DNA of 64,000 nt, taken from contig NZ_PYOO01000003.1 in the NCBI RefSeq assembly GCF_003026395.1, positions 124,001-188,000 on the forward strand, in the 5' to 3' direction. A program made the translations under genes and the position numbers. The notes under the pieces were generated by a model that worked only from the letters and a program-made list of their open reading frames with translations, was not told where the DNA came from and made no database searches. Position 1 is the first letter of the stretch, and every line of letters starts with the position of its first letter. This DNA comes from Photobacterium iliopiscarium. Its GTDB lineage: Bacteria; Pseudomonadota; Gammaproteobacteria; Enterobacterales; Vibrionaceae. Shown piece after piece: positions 1 through 8,505 of the stretch.

Positions 1-1461
1 CTGCCACAGTTTGAAGACATGCTAAAAGCGTGGACTAAATCTGGTGCACTTCAAGATGAAACATCAAACAAGATGCAAGAGTGGTTCGAGTCAGGCCTAC
101 AACAGTGGGATATTTCTCGTGATGCACCTTACTTCGGTTTTGAGATCCCTGGCGAACCTGGCAAATACTTCTACGTATGGCTAGATGCACCAATCGGCTA
201 CATGGGTTCATTTAAGAACCTTTGTGACAAGCGCGATGATCTTGATTTTGACGAATTCTGGAATAAAGACAGTTCAACTGAGCTTTACCACTTCATCGGT
301 AAAGACATTGTTTACTTCCACAGCCTATTCTGGCCTGCAATGCTAGATGGCGCAGGTTTCCGTAAGCCAAATAACGTGTTCGTACATGGTTACGTAACCG
401 TGAATGGCGCGAAGATGTCAAAATCTAAAGGCACATTTATCAAGGCGGGTACTTACTTAAACCACCTTGATCCTGAATGCCTACGTTACTACTACGCAGC
501 AAAACTAAACAACCGTATTGATGATCTCGATCTTAACCTTGAAGATTTCACTCAACGCGTAAACAGCGATGTTGTGAACAAGATTGTTAACCTAGCATCA
601 CGTAACGCAGGCTTTATTGCTAAGCGTTTTGACGGCATGTTATCTGAGAATTTTTCAGAGCCTGAGCTTTACGCTGAATTCGTTGGCGCAGCAACACGTA
701 TTGGTGATCTTTATGAAAACCGTGAATACAGTCGCGCTATTCGTGAAATCACCGCACTGGCTGATAAAGCTAACCAGTATGTTGATGAAAAAGCACCTTG
801 GGTTGTGGCGAAACAAGAAGGTAAAGATCAAGAGCTACAAGAAATCTGTACTGTTGGTATCAACCTGTTCCGCGTATTAATGGCTTACCTAAAACCTGTA
901 ATGCCAAAACTTACCGAGCGTACTGAAGCTTTCTTAAATGAAACGCTAACGTGGGAAAGCATCGAAACACCATTAACAAACCATGAAGTTACTAAGTTCA
1001 AGGCATTGTTTAATCGTATCGATCCTGTCCATGTTGCAGCAATGGTTGAAGCATCTAAAGAAGAAGCAGCGGCTGATAAAGCGGCGATTGAAGCGGCCCA
1101 ACCAAAAAGCCCATTAACAGATGAGCCAATTGAAGCTGAAATCGAGTTTGATGATTTTGCTAAAATTGATATGCGTATCGCTAAAATTGTTTCTTGTGAA
1201 GCAGTGCCAAAAGCAGACAAACTACTGAAATTCCAATTGGATATCGGTGGTGAAATGCGTCAAGTATTCTCTGGTATTAAATCAGCTTACACACCAGAAG
1301 AGCTTGTTGGTAAAATGACGGTAATGGTTGCTAACCTAAAACCGCGTAAAATGAAATTCGGCATGTCTGAAGGTATGATCCTTGCAGCGGGCCCTGGTGG
1401 TAAAGATCTATGGATCTTAGAACCTCATGAAGGTGCTCAGCCAGGTATGCGTGTAATGTAA
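1..1461 (+). CDS. metG: Methionyl-tRNA synthetase, 3' part (5' end outside the window)
   Basis: Charges tRNA-Met with methionine in the cytoplasm. The frame is open from base 1, so the N-terminal part of the catalytic domain lies upstream of the window. The signature KMSKS, which closes over the adenylate, is at bases 412-426. It is followed by the helical anticodon-binding region and, after an Ala/Glu-rich linker, a C-terminal EMAP/Trbp111-like tRNA-binding domain ([20 protein letters not shown] onward, about bases 1147-1461), as in dimeric bacterial MetRS. A strong hairpin terminator follows 24 bases after the stop. Identity is secure; only the left boundary is artificial. Confidence 0.97.
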   Translation: MPQFEDMLKAWTKSGALQDETSNKMQEWFESGLQQWDISRDAPYFGFEIPGEPGKYFYVWLDAPIGYMGSFKNLCDKRDDLDFDEFWNKDSSTELYHFIGKDIVYFHSLFWPAMLDGAGFRKPNNVFVHGYVTVNGAKMSKSKGTFIKAGTYLNHLDPECLRYYYAAKLNNRIDDLDLNLEDFTQRVNSDVVNKIVNLASRNAGFIAKRFDGMLSENFSEPELYAEFVGAATRIGDLYENREYSRAIREITALADKANQYVDEKAPWVVAKQEGKDQELQEICTVGINLFRVLMAYLKPVMPKLTERTEAFLNETLTWESIETPLTNHEVTKFKALFNRIDPVHVAAMVEASKEEAAADKAAIEAAQPKSPLTDEPIEAEIEFDDFAKIDMRIAKIVSCEAVPKADKLLKFQLDIGGEMRQVFSGIKSAYTPEELVGKMTVMVANLKPRKMKFGMSEGMILAAGPGGKDLWILEPHEGAQPGMRVM

Positions 1462-1484
1462 TTTACACTGCATCTTAATTCTCG

Positions 1485-1520
1485 ATACCGATAACACTGT
1501 TATCGGTATTTTTTTATCTT
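1485..1520 (+). terminator. Rho-independent terminator of metG
   Basis: Perfect 11-bp stem (ATACCGATAAC / GTTATCGGTAT) with a 3-base loop, running directly into T-rich sequence. Confidence 0.9.
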
Positions 1521-1805
1521 TTTTTACACATCCCTCGCTTTATAGAACACCAAACCGATCACCTTACGACCGCTTGTTAATAGGTTGTTGAATATTGATC
1601 TAGCTCCGCTGCAAACTCTAATTTTATAAACAAATATTCATCTCTCGTTCATAATTAGCGATCTTGATCGTTTTCCCTTCTGACAATATCACTTACATTA
1701 ATTGCGTTAATTTGCTTGTAATTATTCATAAAACCAGCAAAATTTAACCCTAAATAGATAGGAACAATAAAAATAACCCATTTTTTTATTTGATATGAAG
1801 GATTC
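1521..1805. other. Intergenic stretch before tcyP
   Basis: AT-rich and holds no supported gene. It should contain the tcyP promoter, but no single promoter stands out. A GAAGGA ribosome-binding site lies at 1796-1801. Confidence 0.5.
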
Positions 1806-3209
1806 ATGATGACTTTAGGTATTGTAACGAACCTCGCCATATTTGTTGGCCTGATAGCATTTCTATATCATATGCAAAATAAACACTACAGTTTTACTAA
1901 ACGTGTGTTTGCTGGCCTAGGTTTAGGTATTGCCTTTGGTGCTGCGCTACAAGTCTTTTATGGTGCTGGCTCTGAGGTCATCAAAACATCGATTGAGTAT
2001 TTTGACATTGTTGGCGTAGGCTATGTGCGTCTATTACAAATGATCATTATTCCATTAGTAATGGTGTCTATTATTTCCGCCATTTTAAAGCTTAACGGTG
2101 GCACCTCACTTGGTAAAATCAGTAGCCTGACTCTTGGAGTTCTGATTGTTACCACCATGATTGCCGCTTGTGTTGGTATCCTAATGGCTAACCTTTTTGG
2201 CCTTACCGCAGAAGGGCTTACATCAGGTGCCGCTGAAATGGCGCGTGCGAAAAGCCTTGAATCAACCCTTTCTAATGTAGAAGCAATGTCGTTTGCTAAA
2301 TTAGTGATTGAGTTTATTCCTGCCAACCCATTCTTAGACATGACGGGTGCACGTCGTACTTCAACTATTGCTGTTGTTATCTTCTCTATTTTTATTGGCT
2401 TATCTGCAACGGGCATTGCCAAGAAAAAACCTGAAATATTCGCCCAATTTGAAGGCTTTATTAAAGTCACTCAAGCGATTGTTATGCGTATGGTAACGTT
2501 AGTATTACGTCTAACACCGTTTGGCGTATTAGCACTAATGACCAAGGTTATTTCAGGTTCAAACTACACCGATATTGTGAATCTTGCCAACTTCGTTTTT
2601 GCTTCTTATGCCGCCTTAATTTTAATGTTTATGATTCACTTAGCACTTGTTGCGCTTGTTGGTCTTAACCCAGTACGTCATTTTAAAAAAATCATTCCAG
2701 TGCTGGCTTTTGCTTTCACATCTCGCACCAGTGCAGGTTCGATTCCAATGAACGTGCAAACCCAAGAAAAATGCCTCGGTGTTCCATCAGGGATTGCTAA
2801 CTTCTCCGCCTCTTTTGGTTCAACCATTGGTCAAAATGGTTGTGCGGGTATTTACCCTGCCATGCTTGCAGTGATGATTGCACCAACTGTGGGTATCAAC
2901 CCAATGGATTTCGGCTTTCTATGTACTTTAGTCGCAATTATTACCGTGAGTTCTTTTGGGGTGGCAGGTATTGGTGGTGGCGCAACATTTGCAGCATTAA
3001 TAGTACTATCAGCAATGGATATGCCAGTGGCACTTGCCGGTCTTTTAATTTCAATCGAGCCACTTATTGATATGGGTCGTACTGCACTTAACGTATCAGG
3101 TTCAATCACCGCAGGTGTAATCACCAGTAAAGTAATGGGCGAAACCGACATGGCTATTTTTAATAGTGATGAAACCATTAACTTAGATGGCGAAGAATCA
3201 GCAGCTTAA
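1806..3209 (+). CDS. tcyP: L-cystine (cation-coupled) symporter, TcyP/YdjN type
   Basis: Inner-membrane symporter of the DAACS (dicarboxylate/amino acid:cation) family, 467 residues, close in length to E. coli TcyP (about 463). The sequence follows TcyP through the fold: an N-terminal helix, IVGVGYVRLLQMIIIPLVMV in the second helices, the re-entrant loop AFTSRTSAGSIPMNV, NGCAGIYPAMLAVM in place of the NMDGT motif of glutamate carriers, GGGATFAALIV, and the last helix RTALNVSGSITAG. Two ATGs occur at 1806 and 1809; the second has the better spacing from GAAGGA. It imports cystine as a sulfur source, and the next gene encodes a disulfide reductase, which suits joint handling of disulfides. The substrate is inferred from family resemblance. 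Confidence 0.85.
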   Translation: MMTLGIVTNLAIFVGLIAFLYHMQNKHYSFTKRVFAGLGLGIAFGAALQVFYGAGSEVIKTSIEYFDIVGVGYVRLLQMIIIPLVMVSIISAILKLNGGTSLGKISSLTLGVLIVTTMIAACVGILMANLFGLTAEGLTSGAAEMARAKSLESTLSNVEAMSFAKLVIEFIPANPFLDMTGARRTSTIAVVIFSIFIGLSATGIAKKKPEIFAQFEGFIKVTQAIVMRMVTLVLRLTPFGVLALMTKVISGSNYTDIVNLANFVFASYAALILMFMIHLALVALVGLNPVRHFKKIIPVLAFAFTSRTSAGSIPMNVQTQEKCLGVPSGIANFSASFGSTIGQNGCAGIYPAMLAVMIAPTVGINPMDFGFLCTLVAIITVSSFGVAGIGGGATFAALIVLSAMDMPVALAGLLISIEPLIDMGRTALNVSGSITAGVITSKVMGETDMAIFNSDETINLDGEESAA

Positions 3210-3230
3210 TCAATAGTAAACATTCGTTTT

Positions 3231-3262
3231 AAGGGAGGTGTATTGCCTCCCTTCTCCATTTT
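3231..3262 (+). terminator. Hairpin between tcyP and the flavoprotein gene
   Basis: Perfect 8-bp stem AAGGGAGG / CCTCCCTT with a 7-base loop, followed after CTCC by ATTTTTT. It may terminate or attenuate, letting part of the transcription reach the gene starting at 3282. Confidence 0.6.
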
Positions 3263-3281
3263 TTAAGGAAGAGACAATAGT

Positions 3282-4610
3282 ATGAAAATTATCATTATTG
3301 GTGGCGAAGCCGCAGGCATGAGTGCCGCAGCAAAAGCAAAACGCATTAACCCAACCGCTGAGATTGTTGTTTATGAAGCCTCTAATGTGATCTCTTTTGG
3401 TGCCTGTGGATTACCTTATTATATTGGTGATGAATTTTCTGATGCCAATTTCATGGCGGAATTTACCCCAGCACAATTTGCAGAAAAAGGGATTCAGGTC
3501 TTAACTCAACATCGCGTTGTTGATCTCGATCCACAACAGCAGCAACTCACCGTTGAACATCAAGGGGAAACACTCGTTACCCATTATGATCGTTTAATGA
3601 TTGCAACGGGCGCCAAAGAAATATTACCCCCAATAGCTGGCCTTGAAAAACAAGGGGTTTATTCATTACGTCGTATGCAAGATGGTTTAGACATTAAAAC
3701 TGCCCTTGCCGATCCACTATGCCAACATGTCACGATTATTGGCTCTGGTTTTATTGGCTTAGAAGTGGCTGAAGCGATGATCCATCAAGGTAAAACAGTA
3801 CGCTTAATTGAACGTGCCGCCTGCTTAATTCCCGATGCCTTTGATACTGAAATCAGCCAACATATTCAACCTGAACTTGAACACGCTGGTGTACAAATTC
3901 ACCTTAAAGAATCAGTGTGTGAAATTATTGGTGACGATCGTGTTACTAGCATTAAAACCGATAAAGATATTTATGCGACCGATCTAGTGATCTGCTGTAC
4001 TGGTGTTAAACCTAATACTGATTTTATTGCAGCAACAGGCATTGAACGTTTAGCCAATGGCGCAATAATCATTGATCAGCAAGGAAAAACATCAATAGAT
4101 AATATTTGGGCGGCTGGCGATTGTGCCACTATTTGGCATGCGCAGTTACAACAGCCTGTTTATATTCCACTCGCAACAGGCGCTAATAAAATGGGTCGCT
4201 TAGTCGGTGAGAATATCGCGGGCAAAAACCTCCGTTATGACGGTACATTAGGCACCAGTTGTGTCAAAATTTTAGGTTTAGAAGCTGCTCGCACCGGACT
4301 CTCAGAGCGTGAAGCTCAACAAGCTAATATTGATTACAGCACCGTATATATTAGTGATAAATGCCACACCAATTACTGTGAAGGCCAATCGCCACTTTAT
4401 ATTAAATTGATTTACCGTTCAGATAACAAACAATTACTTGGTGGTCAAATGATCGGTAATAAAGGTGCCGTTCACCGCGTTGATGCCCTTGCGGTTGCCA
4501 TCAGTCTTGGCGCAACAACCGAACAACTAGGCATGATGGATTTTGCTTATGCGCCGCCATTTGCACGCACTTGGGATATTATGAATGTCGCGGGTAATGT
4601 GGCTAAATAA
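3282..4610 (+). CDS. FAD/NAD(P)-dependent disulfide reductase, CoA-disulfide reductase-like
   Basis: A 442-residue single-cysteine flavoprotein. It has an N-terminal FAD-binding motif (IIIIGGEAAGMSAA, residues 3-16), the active-site motif SFGACGLPYY with Cys42, a second nucleotide-binding motif IIGSGFIGLE (152-161) for NAD(P)H, and the FAD-binding AAGDCA near residue 275. SFxxCGLPY with one redox cysteine is typical of coenzyme A-disulfide reductase, NADH oxidase and persulfide reductase relatives. No C-terminal rhodanese domain is present, which argues against the CoADR-rhodanese fusions. The start has a good AAGGAAG site 11 bases upstream. It lies 72 bases behind the cystine symporter and may be co-expressed, so it may reduce CoA- or cysteine-derived disulfides. 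The exact substrate is not shown by the sequence. Confidence 0.8.
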   Translation: MKIIIIGGEAAGMSAAAKAKRINPTAEIVVYEASNVISFGACGLPYYIGDEFSDANFMAEFTPAQFAEKGIQVLTQHRVVDLDPQQQQLTVEHQGETLVTHYDRLMIATGAKEILPPIAGLEKQGVYSLRRMQDGLDIKTALADPLCQHVTIIGSGFIGLEVAEAMIHQGKTVRLIERAACLIPDAFDTEISQHIQPELEHAGVQIHLKESVCEIIGDDRVTSIKTDKDIYATDLVICCTGVKPNTDFIAATGIERLANGAIIIDQQGKTSIDNIWAAGDCATIWHAQLQQPVYIPLATGANKMGRLVGENIAGKNLRYDGTLGTSCVKILGLEAARTGLSEREAQQANIDYSTVYISDKCHTNYCEGQSPLYIKLIYRSDNKQLLGGQMIGNKGAVHRVDALAVAISLGATTEQLGMMDFAYAPPFARTWDIMNVAGNVAK

Positions 4611-4641
4611 TCGCTTTATCTACAAATAATAACGACACAAG

Positions 4642-4681
4642 CTACGTACTTTTTTAGCATCTATGAATAAAAAGTACGTAG
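4642..4681. terminator. Long inverted repeat after the flavoprotein gene
   Basis: Perfect 13-bp arms (CTACGTACTTTTT at 4642-4654, AAAAAGTACGTAG at 4669-4681) with a 14-base loop, 31 bases behind the stop. The T and A runs lie inside the stem and no T-run follows, so it is an atypical terminator or a stabilising 3' hairpin. Confidence 0.5.
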
Positions 4682-4998
4682 TCTCCTCCCTATTATAAAC
4701 ATCATCAATAACCCTCTTACATTTTTCTCTTACAACTATATATCGAAAATACCGACCATACACTTCTAAAAAACAACATTTTATTGCCAATTTATACATT
4801 CAAATCGCATTTTTTGTTAGAAATTAGTTAAAAGTAGATTTTATAAACATTAAATCAGTATAAAATTTGTGACTTAACGCAGACTTTATCCGTTAATAAC
4901 AATTATTACTTCGCGTTAACAGACAAATAACTGCTACTCTCCGAACGCGCTCTGATAATCGATGGACAGAGAGAAATAAATATTAAGGATAAAGACTA
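4682..4998. other. Intergenic stretch before the glutamate-type symporter
   Basis: AT-rich without a gene. It should carry the promoter of the symporter. The ribosome-binding site AAGGAT precedes ATG 4999. Confidence 0.5.
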
Positions 4999-6324
4999 AT
5001 GACCACAGAAAAGAAAAAAATGTCACTAACTGGCCGAGTGATCCTCGGTATGGTTTTAGGTATTCTGACAGGATTTATAATCCGTTCCCTTTTTGCTGAT
5101 GTCGCTTTTGTTAATAATTACATCGTTGATGGCCTGTTTGATGTTGGTGGTAAAATCTTTATTGCCAGCTTAAAAATGTTAGTCGTACCTCTTGTTTTTG
5201 TTTCACTGGTTTGTGGTACGAGCTCATTAAAAGATTTAGCAACACTTGGCCGCCTTGGTGGTAAAACTTTAGCGTTTTATCTCACCACAACGGCCTTAGC
5301 CATTACCCTTGCGCTGACCATGGCAAATATCTTCCAACCTGGTGCAGGGGCTGATTTAAGTGCCGCAACAACGTTTGCATCTAAAGAAGCACCATCGCTA
5401 GGTAGTGTTATTGTGGGCATGTTCCCAACTAACCCCATCAGCGCAATGGCAAATGGTAACACCCTACAGATTATTGTATTTGCCGTTTTATTTGGTATCG
5501 CAATCAGTGCAGCGGGTAAACCAGGCGAACGTCTGGCAGCAGTATTTGCTGATTTAAATGAAGTGATCATGAAGTTGGTAGCGTTATTAATGAATATCGC
5601 CCCATACGGTGTGTTCTTCTTAATGGCGAAATTGTTCACAGGTTTAGGCTTAGATGCGATTTTTAGTTTAATTAACTATTTCTTAGTCTTAGTCGCTGCA
5701 CTGTTGTTCCATGCTTTAGTCACTTACAGCGTGATGCTAAAAGCGTTTACTGGTTTAAGCCCAATTACGTTCTTGAAGAAAATGGAAGATGCAGTGATGT
5801 TTGCGTTCTCAACCGCATCATCAAATGCAACCATTCCTGTTACGATGGAAACGGCAACTAAGCGTTTAGGCGTTAATAATAAAATTGCGTCATTTACTGT
5901 TCCTCTTGGTGCAACCATTAACATGGACGGCACCGCCATCATGCAAGGTGTGGCAACAGTATTTATTGCTCAAGCGTTTAATATCGACCTTACAATGACT
6001 GATTACCTCATGGTTATTTTAACAGCAACATTGGCATCAGTCGGTACGGCAGGTGTTCCTGGAGTTGGTCTTATTATGCTCGCGATGGTACTTAACCAAG
6101 TGGGTCTACCGGTTGAAGGTATCGCGCTAATTATGGGTGTTGACCGTCTACTGGATATGATCCGTACTGCGGTTAACATTACGGGTGATAGCGTTGTAAC
6201 CTGTATTGTTGCTAAATCAGAAGGTGAAATGGATATTGCGCGTTTCAACGATCCACTAGCAGCAACAGAAGATGAAGCGGTTCGTTTCCATCCGAACCCT
6301 CAACCTCAAGCACAGAAATCATAA
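4999..6324 (+). CDS. Dicarboxylate/amino acid:cation symporter, glutamate/aspartate type
   Basis: Inner-membrane sodium- or proton-coupled carrier of the DAACS family, 441 residues. Diagnostic elements are all present: the re-entrant loop with STASSNATIPV, the unwound helix motif NMDGTAIMQG, the second re-entrant loop GTAGVPGVGLIML, and the last helix DRLLDMIRTAVNITGD. In GltPh that helix carries Asp394, Arg397, Asn401 and Asp405, and all four have counterparts here. The arginine favours an acidic amino-acid substrate over neutral ones. The ribosome-binding site AAGGAT sits 10 bases before ATG 4999. The gene is monocistronic, with a strong terminator behind it. Glutamate versus aspartate versus C4-dicarboxylate cannot be settled from the sequence alone. 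Confidence 0.87.
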   Translation: MTTEKKKMSLTGRVILGMVLGILTGFIIRSLFADVAFVNNYIVDGLFDVGGKIFIASLKMLVVPLVFVSLVCGTSSLKDLATLGRLGGKTLAFYLTTTALAITLALTMANIFQPGAGADLSAATTFASKEAPSLGSVIVGMFPTNPISAMANGNTLQIIVFAVLFGIAISAAGKPGERLAAVFADLNEVIMKLVALLMNIAPYGVFFLMAKLFTGLGLDAIFSLINYFLVLVAALLFHALVTYSVMLKAFTGLSPITFLKKMEDAVMFAFSTASSNATIPVTMETATKRLGVNNKIASFTVPLGATINMDGTAIMQGVATVFIAQAFNIDLTMTDYLMVILTATLASVGTAGVPGVGLIMLAMVLNQVGLPVEGIALIMGVDRLLDMIRTAVNITGDSVVTCIVAKSEGEMDIARFNDPLAATEDEAVRFHPNPQPQAQKS

Positions 6325-6358
6325 CAGCGAGTAAAAACTTGCGAACACAACATAACTC

Positions 6359-6384
6359 AAGGGCACGTAAAGTGCCCTTTTTTT
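6359..6384 (+). terminator. Rho-independent terminator of the symporter gene
   Basis: 8-bp stem AAGGGCAC / GTGCCCTT, loop GTAAA, then a run of seven T. A hairpin with the same arms recurs at 14250-14270. Confidence 0.93.
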
Positions 6385-6464
6385 GGTTTGGATAGGATTA
6401 TAGGGGCAAGGCATTAGGGACAAGGAACAGCTACCACCTGATTGACTATTGCGCTTCTGATATT

Positions 6465-6490
6465 AAATACCACCTATAGAGGCGGTATTT
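6465..6490 (-). terminator. Terminator-like hairpin behind higA (shared hairpin, copy 1)
   Basis: AAATACC pairs with GGTATTT, with one internal mismatch and further CCT/AGG pairing. It lies 13 bases behind the higA-like stop on the minus strand. The TTAAATACCGC arm recurs at 7248-7275 and 12421-12442. Confidence 0.6.
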
Positions 6491-6503
6491 AACATCACAG
6501 GTT

Positions 6504-6803
6504 TTATTGAGCAGTAGAAAATTTTGAAAATAATTCAGGCTCTTTATCTAACAAACAAAGAACTTTACTCGCTAATCCAGTAGGATTACGACGTTTTTGC
6601 TCCCAACTTTTTACCGTATCAACACTAACAGAAAAAGCTATAGCCAACTCTTTTTGACTAACATCTAATTTTTTTCTAATCGCTTTAACATCAGCAACTT
6701 CGATTCGAATTACGTTCGCAGGACTTAACTCACCTTTTGCGATACTTTCTGCTTGTTTCAAAGAAGTATATAAATCATCAAAAAGACTGTCATTCATGAT
6801 CAT
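6504..6803 (-). CDS. HigA-like antitoxin, helix-turn-helix (XRE family)
   Basis: A 99-residue DNA-binding antitoxin. After an N-terminal segment similar in style to Vibrio HigA2 (LFDDLYTSLKQAESIAKGEL) comes a helix-turn-helix: KKLDVSQKELAIAFSVSVDT followed by VKSWEQKRRNPTG (residues about 44-76). It overlaps the toxin gene upstream by 14 bases, which is the toxin-first order typical of higBA pairs, and the two should be translated together. Such antitoxins bind the toxin and repress their own promoter. ATG 6803 follows AAGAGAG. The pair is adjacent to a restriction-modification pair, in a small accessory islet. Confidence 0.87.
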   Translation of the reverse strand: MIMNDSLFDDLYTSLKQAESIAKGELSPANVIRIEVADVKAIRKKLDVSQKELAIAFSVSVDTVKSWEQKRRNPTGLASKVLCLLDKEPELFSKFSTAQ

Positions 6804-7164
6804 GTTCTCTCTTAATCGACTGAGATATTTGTTTTAACACTTTTTTTTCATTGTCGGTTAAAGTGTCTTTTTTACCTTTCTTATAGAGCAAAAGGAAATA
6901 AACGGTATCAGGATTGATCAGCAAATAAATAGACCGATAACCACCACTTTTTCCTGACCCACTTCCGGCTAATCGGATCTTTCGTAAGCCGCCAGTCCCT
7001 ACAATTAACTGCCCAATATCAGGGCTAACAATAATATCTGACTGTAAGGCTCGATATTCATCATCACTAATTAGCTCCTTACGTAGAGACTCAAATAATG
7101 GCGTCTCTATAAACTCAATTGCGCTGTTTATTTCCAGTTCCTCTATCTCAACATAGGAGTACAT
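6790..7164 (-). CDS. HigB-like toxin (RelE/HigB2 superfamily mRNA interferase)
   Basis: Ribosome-dependent mRNA interferase toxin of the RelE/HigB2 type, 124 residues from ATG 7164. The core GTGGLRKIRLAGSGSGKSGG closely resembles Vibrio cholerae HigB2 (GTGGLRKIR...GKGKRGG), followed by a strand YRSIYLLI, the hydrophobic strand TVYFLLLY and the lysine-rich KKGKKDTLT segment before a C-terminal helix. A TTG codon five residues further upstream is also possible, but AGG six bases before ATG 7164 supports the shorter form. It is encoded just upstream of, and overlaps, its antitoxin. Catalytic activity has not been shown. Confidence 0.86.
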   Translation of the reverse strand: MYSYVEIEELEINSAIEFIETPLFESLRKELISDDEYRALQSDIIVSPDIGQLIVGTGGLRKIRLAGSGSGKSGGYRSIYLLINPDTVYFLLLYKKGKKDTLTDNEKKVLKQISQSIKREHDHE

Positions 7165-7247
7165 TGTACACCTAGTCAAATATTTTAAGCAAGAGAGCTG
7201 ATAATAAGCACTAAAGTAGATTTATTTTAAATCCACTTCACATACAA

Positions 7248-7275
7248 AAATACCGCCTCAACTTGGGCGGTATTT
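7248..7275 (-). terminator. Terminator of the restriction-modification operon (shared hairpin, copy 2)
   Basis: Perfect 10-bp stem AAATACCGCC / GGCGGTATTT with an 8-base loop. On the minus strand it is followed by five T. It lies 47 bases behind the methyltransferase stop. Confidence 0.75.
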
Positions 7276-7322
7276 AACAGTATGTCTATTTATGCGAACT
7301 GAAGACTGTGACATGGCAAAAT

Positions 7323-8492
7323 TCAGCCTGCCTTTAAGGTACTCTGCTCTACCAGAGCTCTAAAGACAGATTGACCAACTTGTTCAGCAAGTCTCGCAGG
7401 CACGGCATTACCAAGCTGTCTCATAATCTCACCCCATGAACCTTCAAAGTTAAAGCTATCAGGGAATGTTTGTATTCTTGCGCTTTCACGAACTGTAAAA
7501 TATCTAACGTTACCATCTTCAAAACGAATCATATTCTCACCGCCAGGAACTCCGTGAGCACCAGCTTTGAGAGCTTTTGACGGTTCATCAATATAACTAC
7601 CTGTATGTCCGGGATAAATTTTTGCACCGTCCTTAAAAAGGTGTTGATTGTATTTTATAGCCTTTTTACTTTTTGGGTCAGGCAAATCAGATAGAGCATC
7701 ACGAACAGTTACCCAAGGTAAACTTTCAGGTTTAAATATTCCGTATTTTTTACGTATTTTTTTTATTTCATTGACTACTTTTTCTTTTGACACTGGCATC
7801 TGTAGGTTATGACGCTCCCAATACTCTCCCGAAATCCATTTATCCCAAAGTAATGCATCTTCTGAATGAGTTGGATCAGGAAAAGTCCAATTCGCGTCGA
7901 TATCAGATCGGAAACCTATGAAAAAAACCCGTTCCCGCTTTTGAGGCACTCCATAATCAGCAGCATTAACAAGTCTATAAATAACTTTATATTCTAATTC
8001 AGTATGCTCACACTGGGTGTGATAACGTTCAAGGCGTGCTCTATGCTGCTCCCATGATTCTCCATCATGTTTTTCAAAAGAAGGATATTGTAGTTGAAGA
8101 ACTATATACTCAAAATAGTCAACGAACGACTTTCTCATAATCCCTTTGACATTTTCAAATACAAAAGCTTTAGGCCTTTTTTCACGAATCGCTCGTACAG
8201 CTTGAGGAAACATATCTCGTGAATCTTCATTTCCTTTTGCTTTGCCACCGAGCGAGAAAGGCTGACATGGGGGACCACCAGATATTAAATCGATTTCATC
8301 AGAAATACTAAGATAGTCAAAGTTAACAACACTTCCTTCATATAGGCTTTTCCCGAAGTCAAACACACTATTAGCTCGAATTGTTCTGCAAGCATCTTTA
8401 TTAAGCTCGACAACAGCCTTATGGTGAAAGCCGCAATTAGCCAAACCTAGCGCAAGACCGCCTCCTCCAGCAAAAAGCTCTATTGAATTCAT
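7323..8492 (-). CDS. DNA (cytosine-5) methyltransferase of a type II R-M system
   Basis: Protects the host by methylating cytosine C5 in the recognition site. The 389 residues carry the ordered C5-MTase motifs: I, FAGGGGLALGL (7-17), binding S-adenosylmethionine; IV, GGPPCQPFS with catalytic Cys76; VI, ENVKG (113-117); VIII, NAADYGVPQKRERVFFIG; IX, TVRESARIQTFPDSF; and X, QLGNAVPARLAEQV. The target-recognition region lies between VIII and IX (about 200-330). ATG 8492 lies 13 bases behind the stop of an Eco29kI-like endonuclease gene, so the two form an R-then-M operon. The recognition sequence may be CCGCGG by analogy to Eco29kI, but this is inference. No Dcm-style Vsr endonuclease gene is nearby. 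Confidence 0.93.
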   Translation of the reverse strand: MNSIELFAGGGGLALGLANCGFHHKAVVELNKDACRTIRANSVFDFGKSLYEGSVVNFDYLSISDEIDLISGGPPCQPFSLGGKAKGNEDSRDMFPQAVRAIREKRPKAFVFENVKGIMRKSFVDYFEYIVLQLQYPSFEKHDGESWEQHRARLERYHTQCEHTELEYKVIYRLVNAADYGVPQKRERVFFIGFRSDIDANWTFPDPTHSEDALLWDKWISGEYWERHNLQMPVSKEKVVNEIKKIRKKYGIFKPESLPWVTVRDALSDLPDPKSKKAIKYNQHLFKDGAKIYPGHTGSYIDEPSKALKAGAHGVPGGENMIRFEDGNVRYFTVRESARIQTFPDSFNFEGSWGEIMRQLGNAVPARLAEQVGQSVFRALVEQSTLKAG

Positions 8493-8505
8493 ATAAAATC
8501 TAACC

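Noticed and set aside
7165..7179. TTG start five codons upstream for the HigB-like toxin
   Set aside because: ATG 7164 has AGG at good spacing and the family start fits better; the TTGACT there may just as well be promoter-like sequence.
6465..7275. Integron cassette with attC sites
   Set aside because: The hairpins are short (22-28 bases) and lack the R-box/L-box layout of Vibrio attC repeats; no integrase gene is seen.
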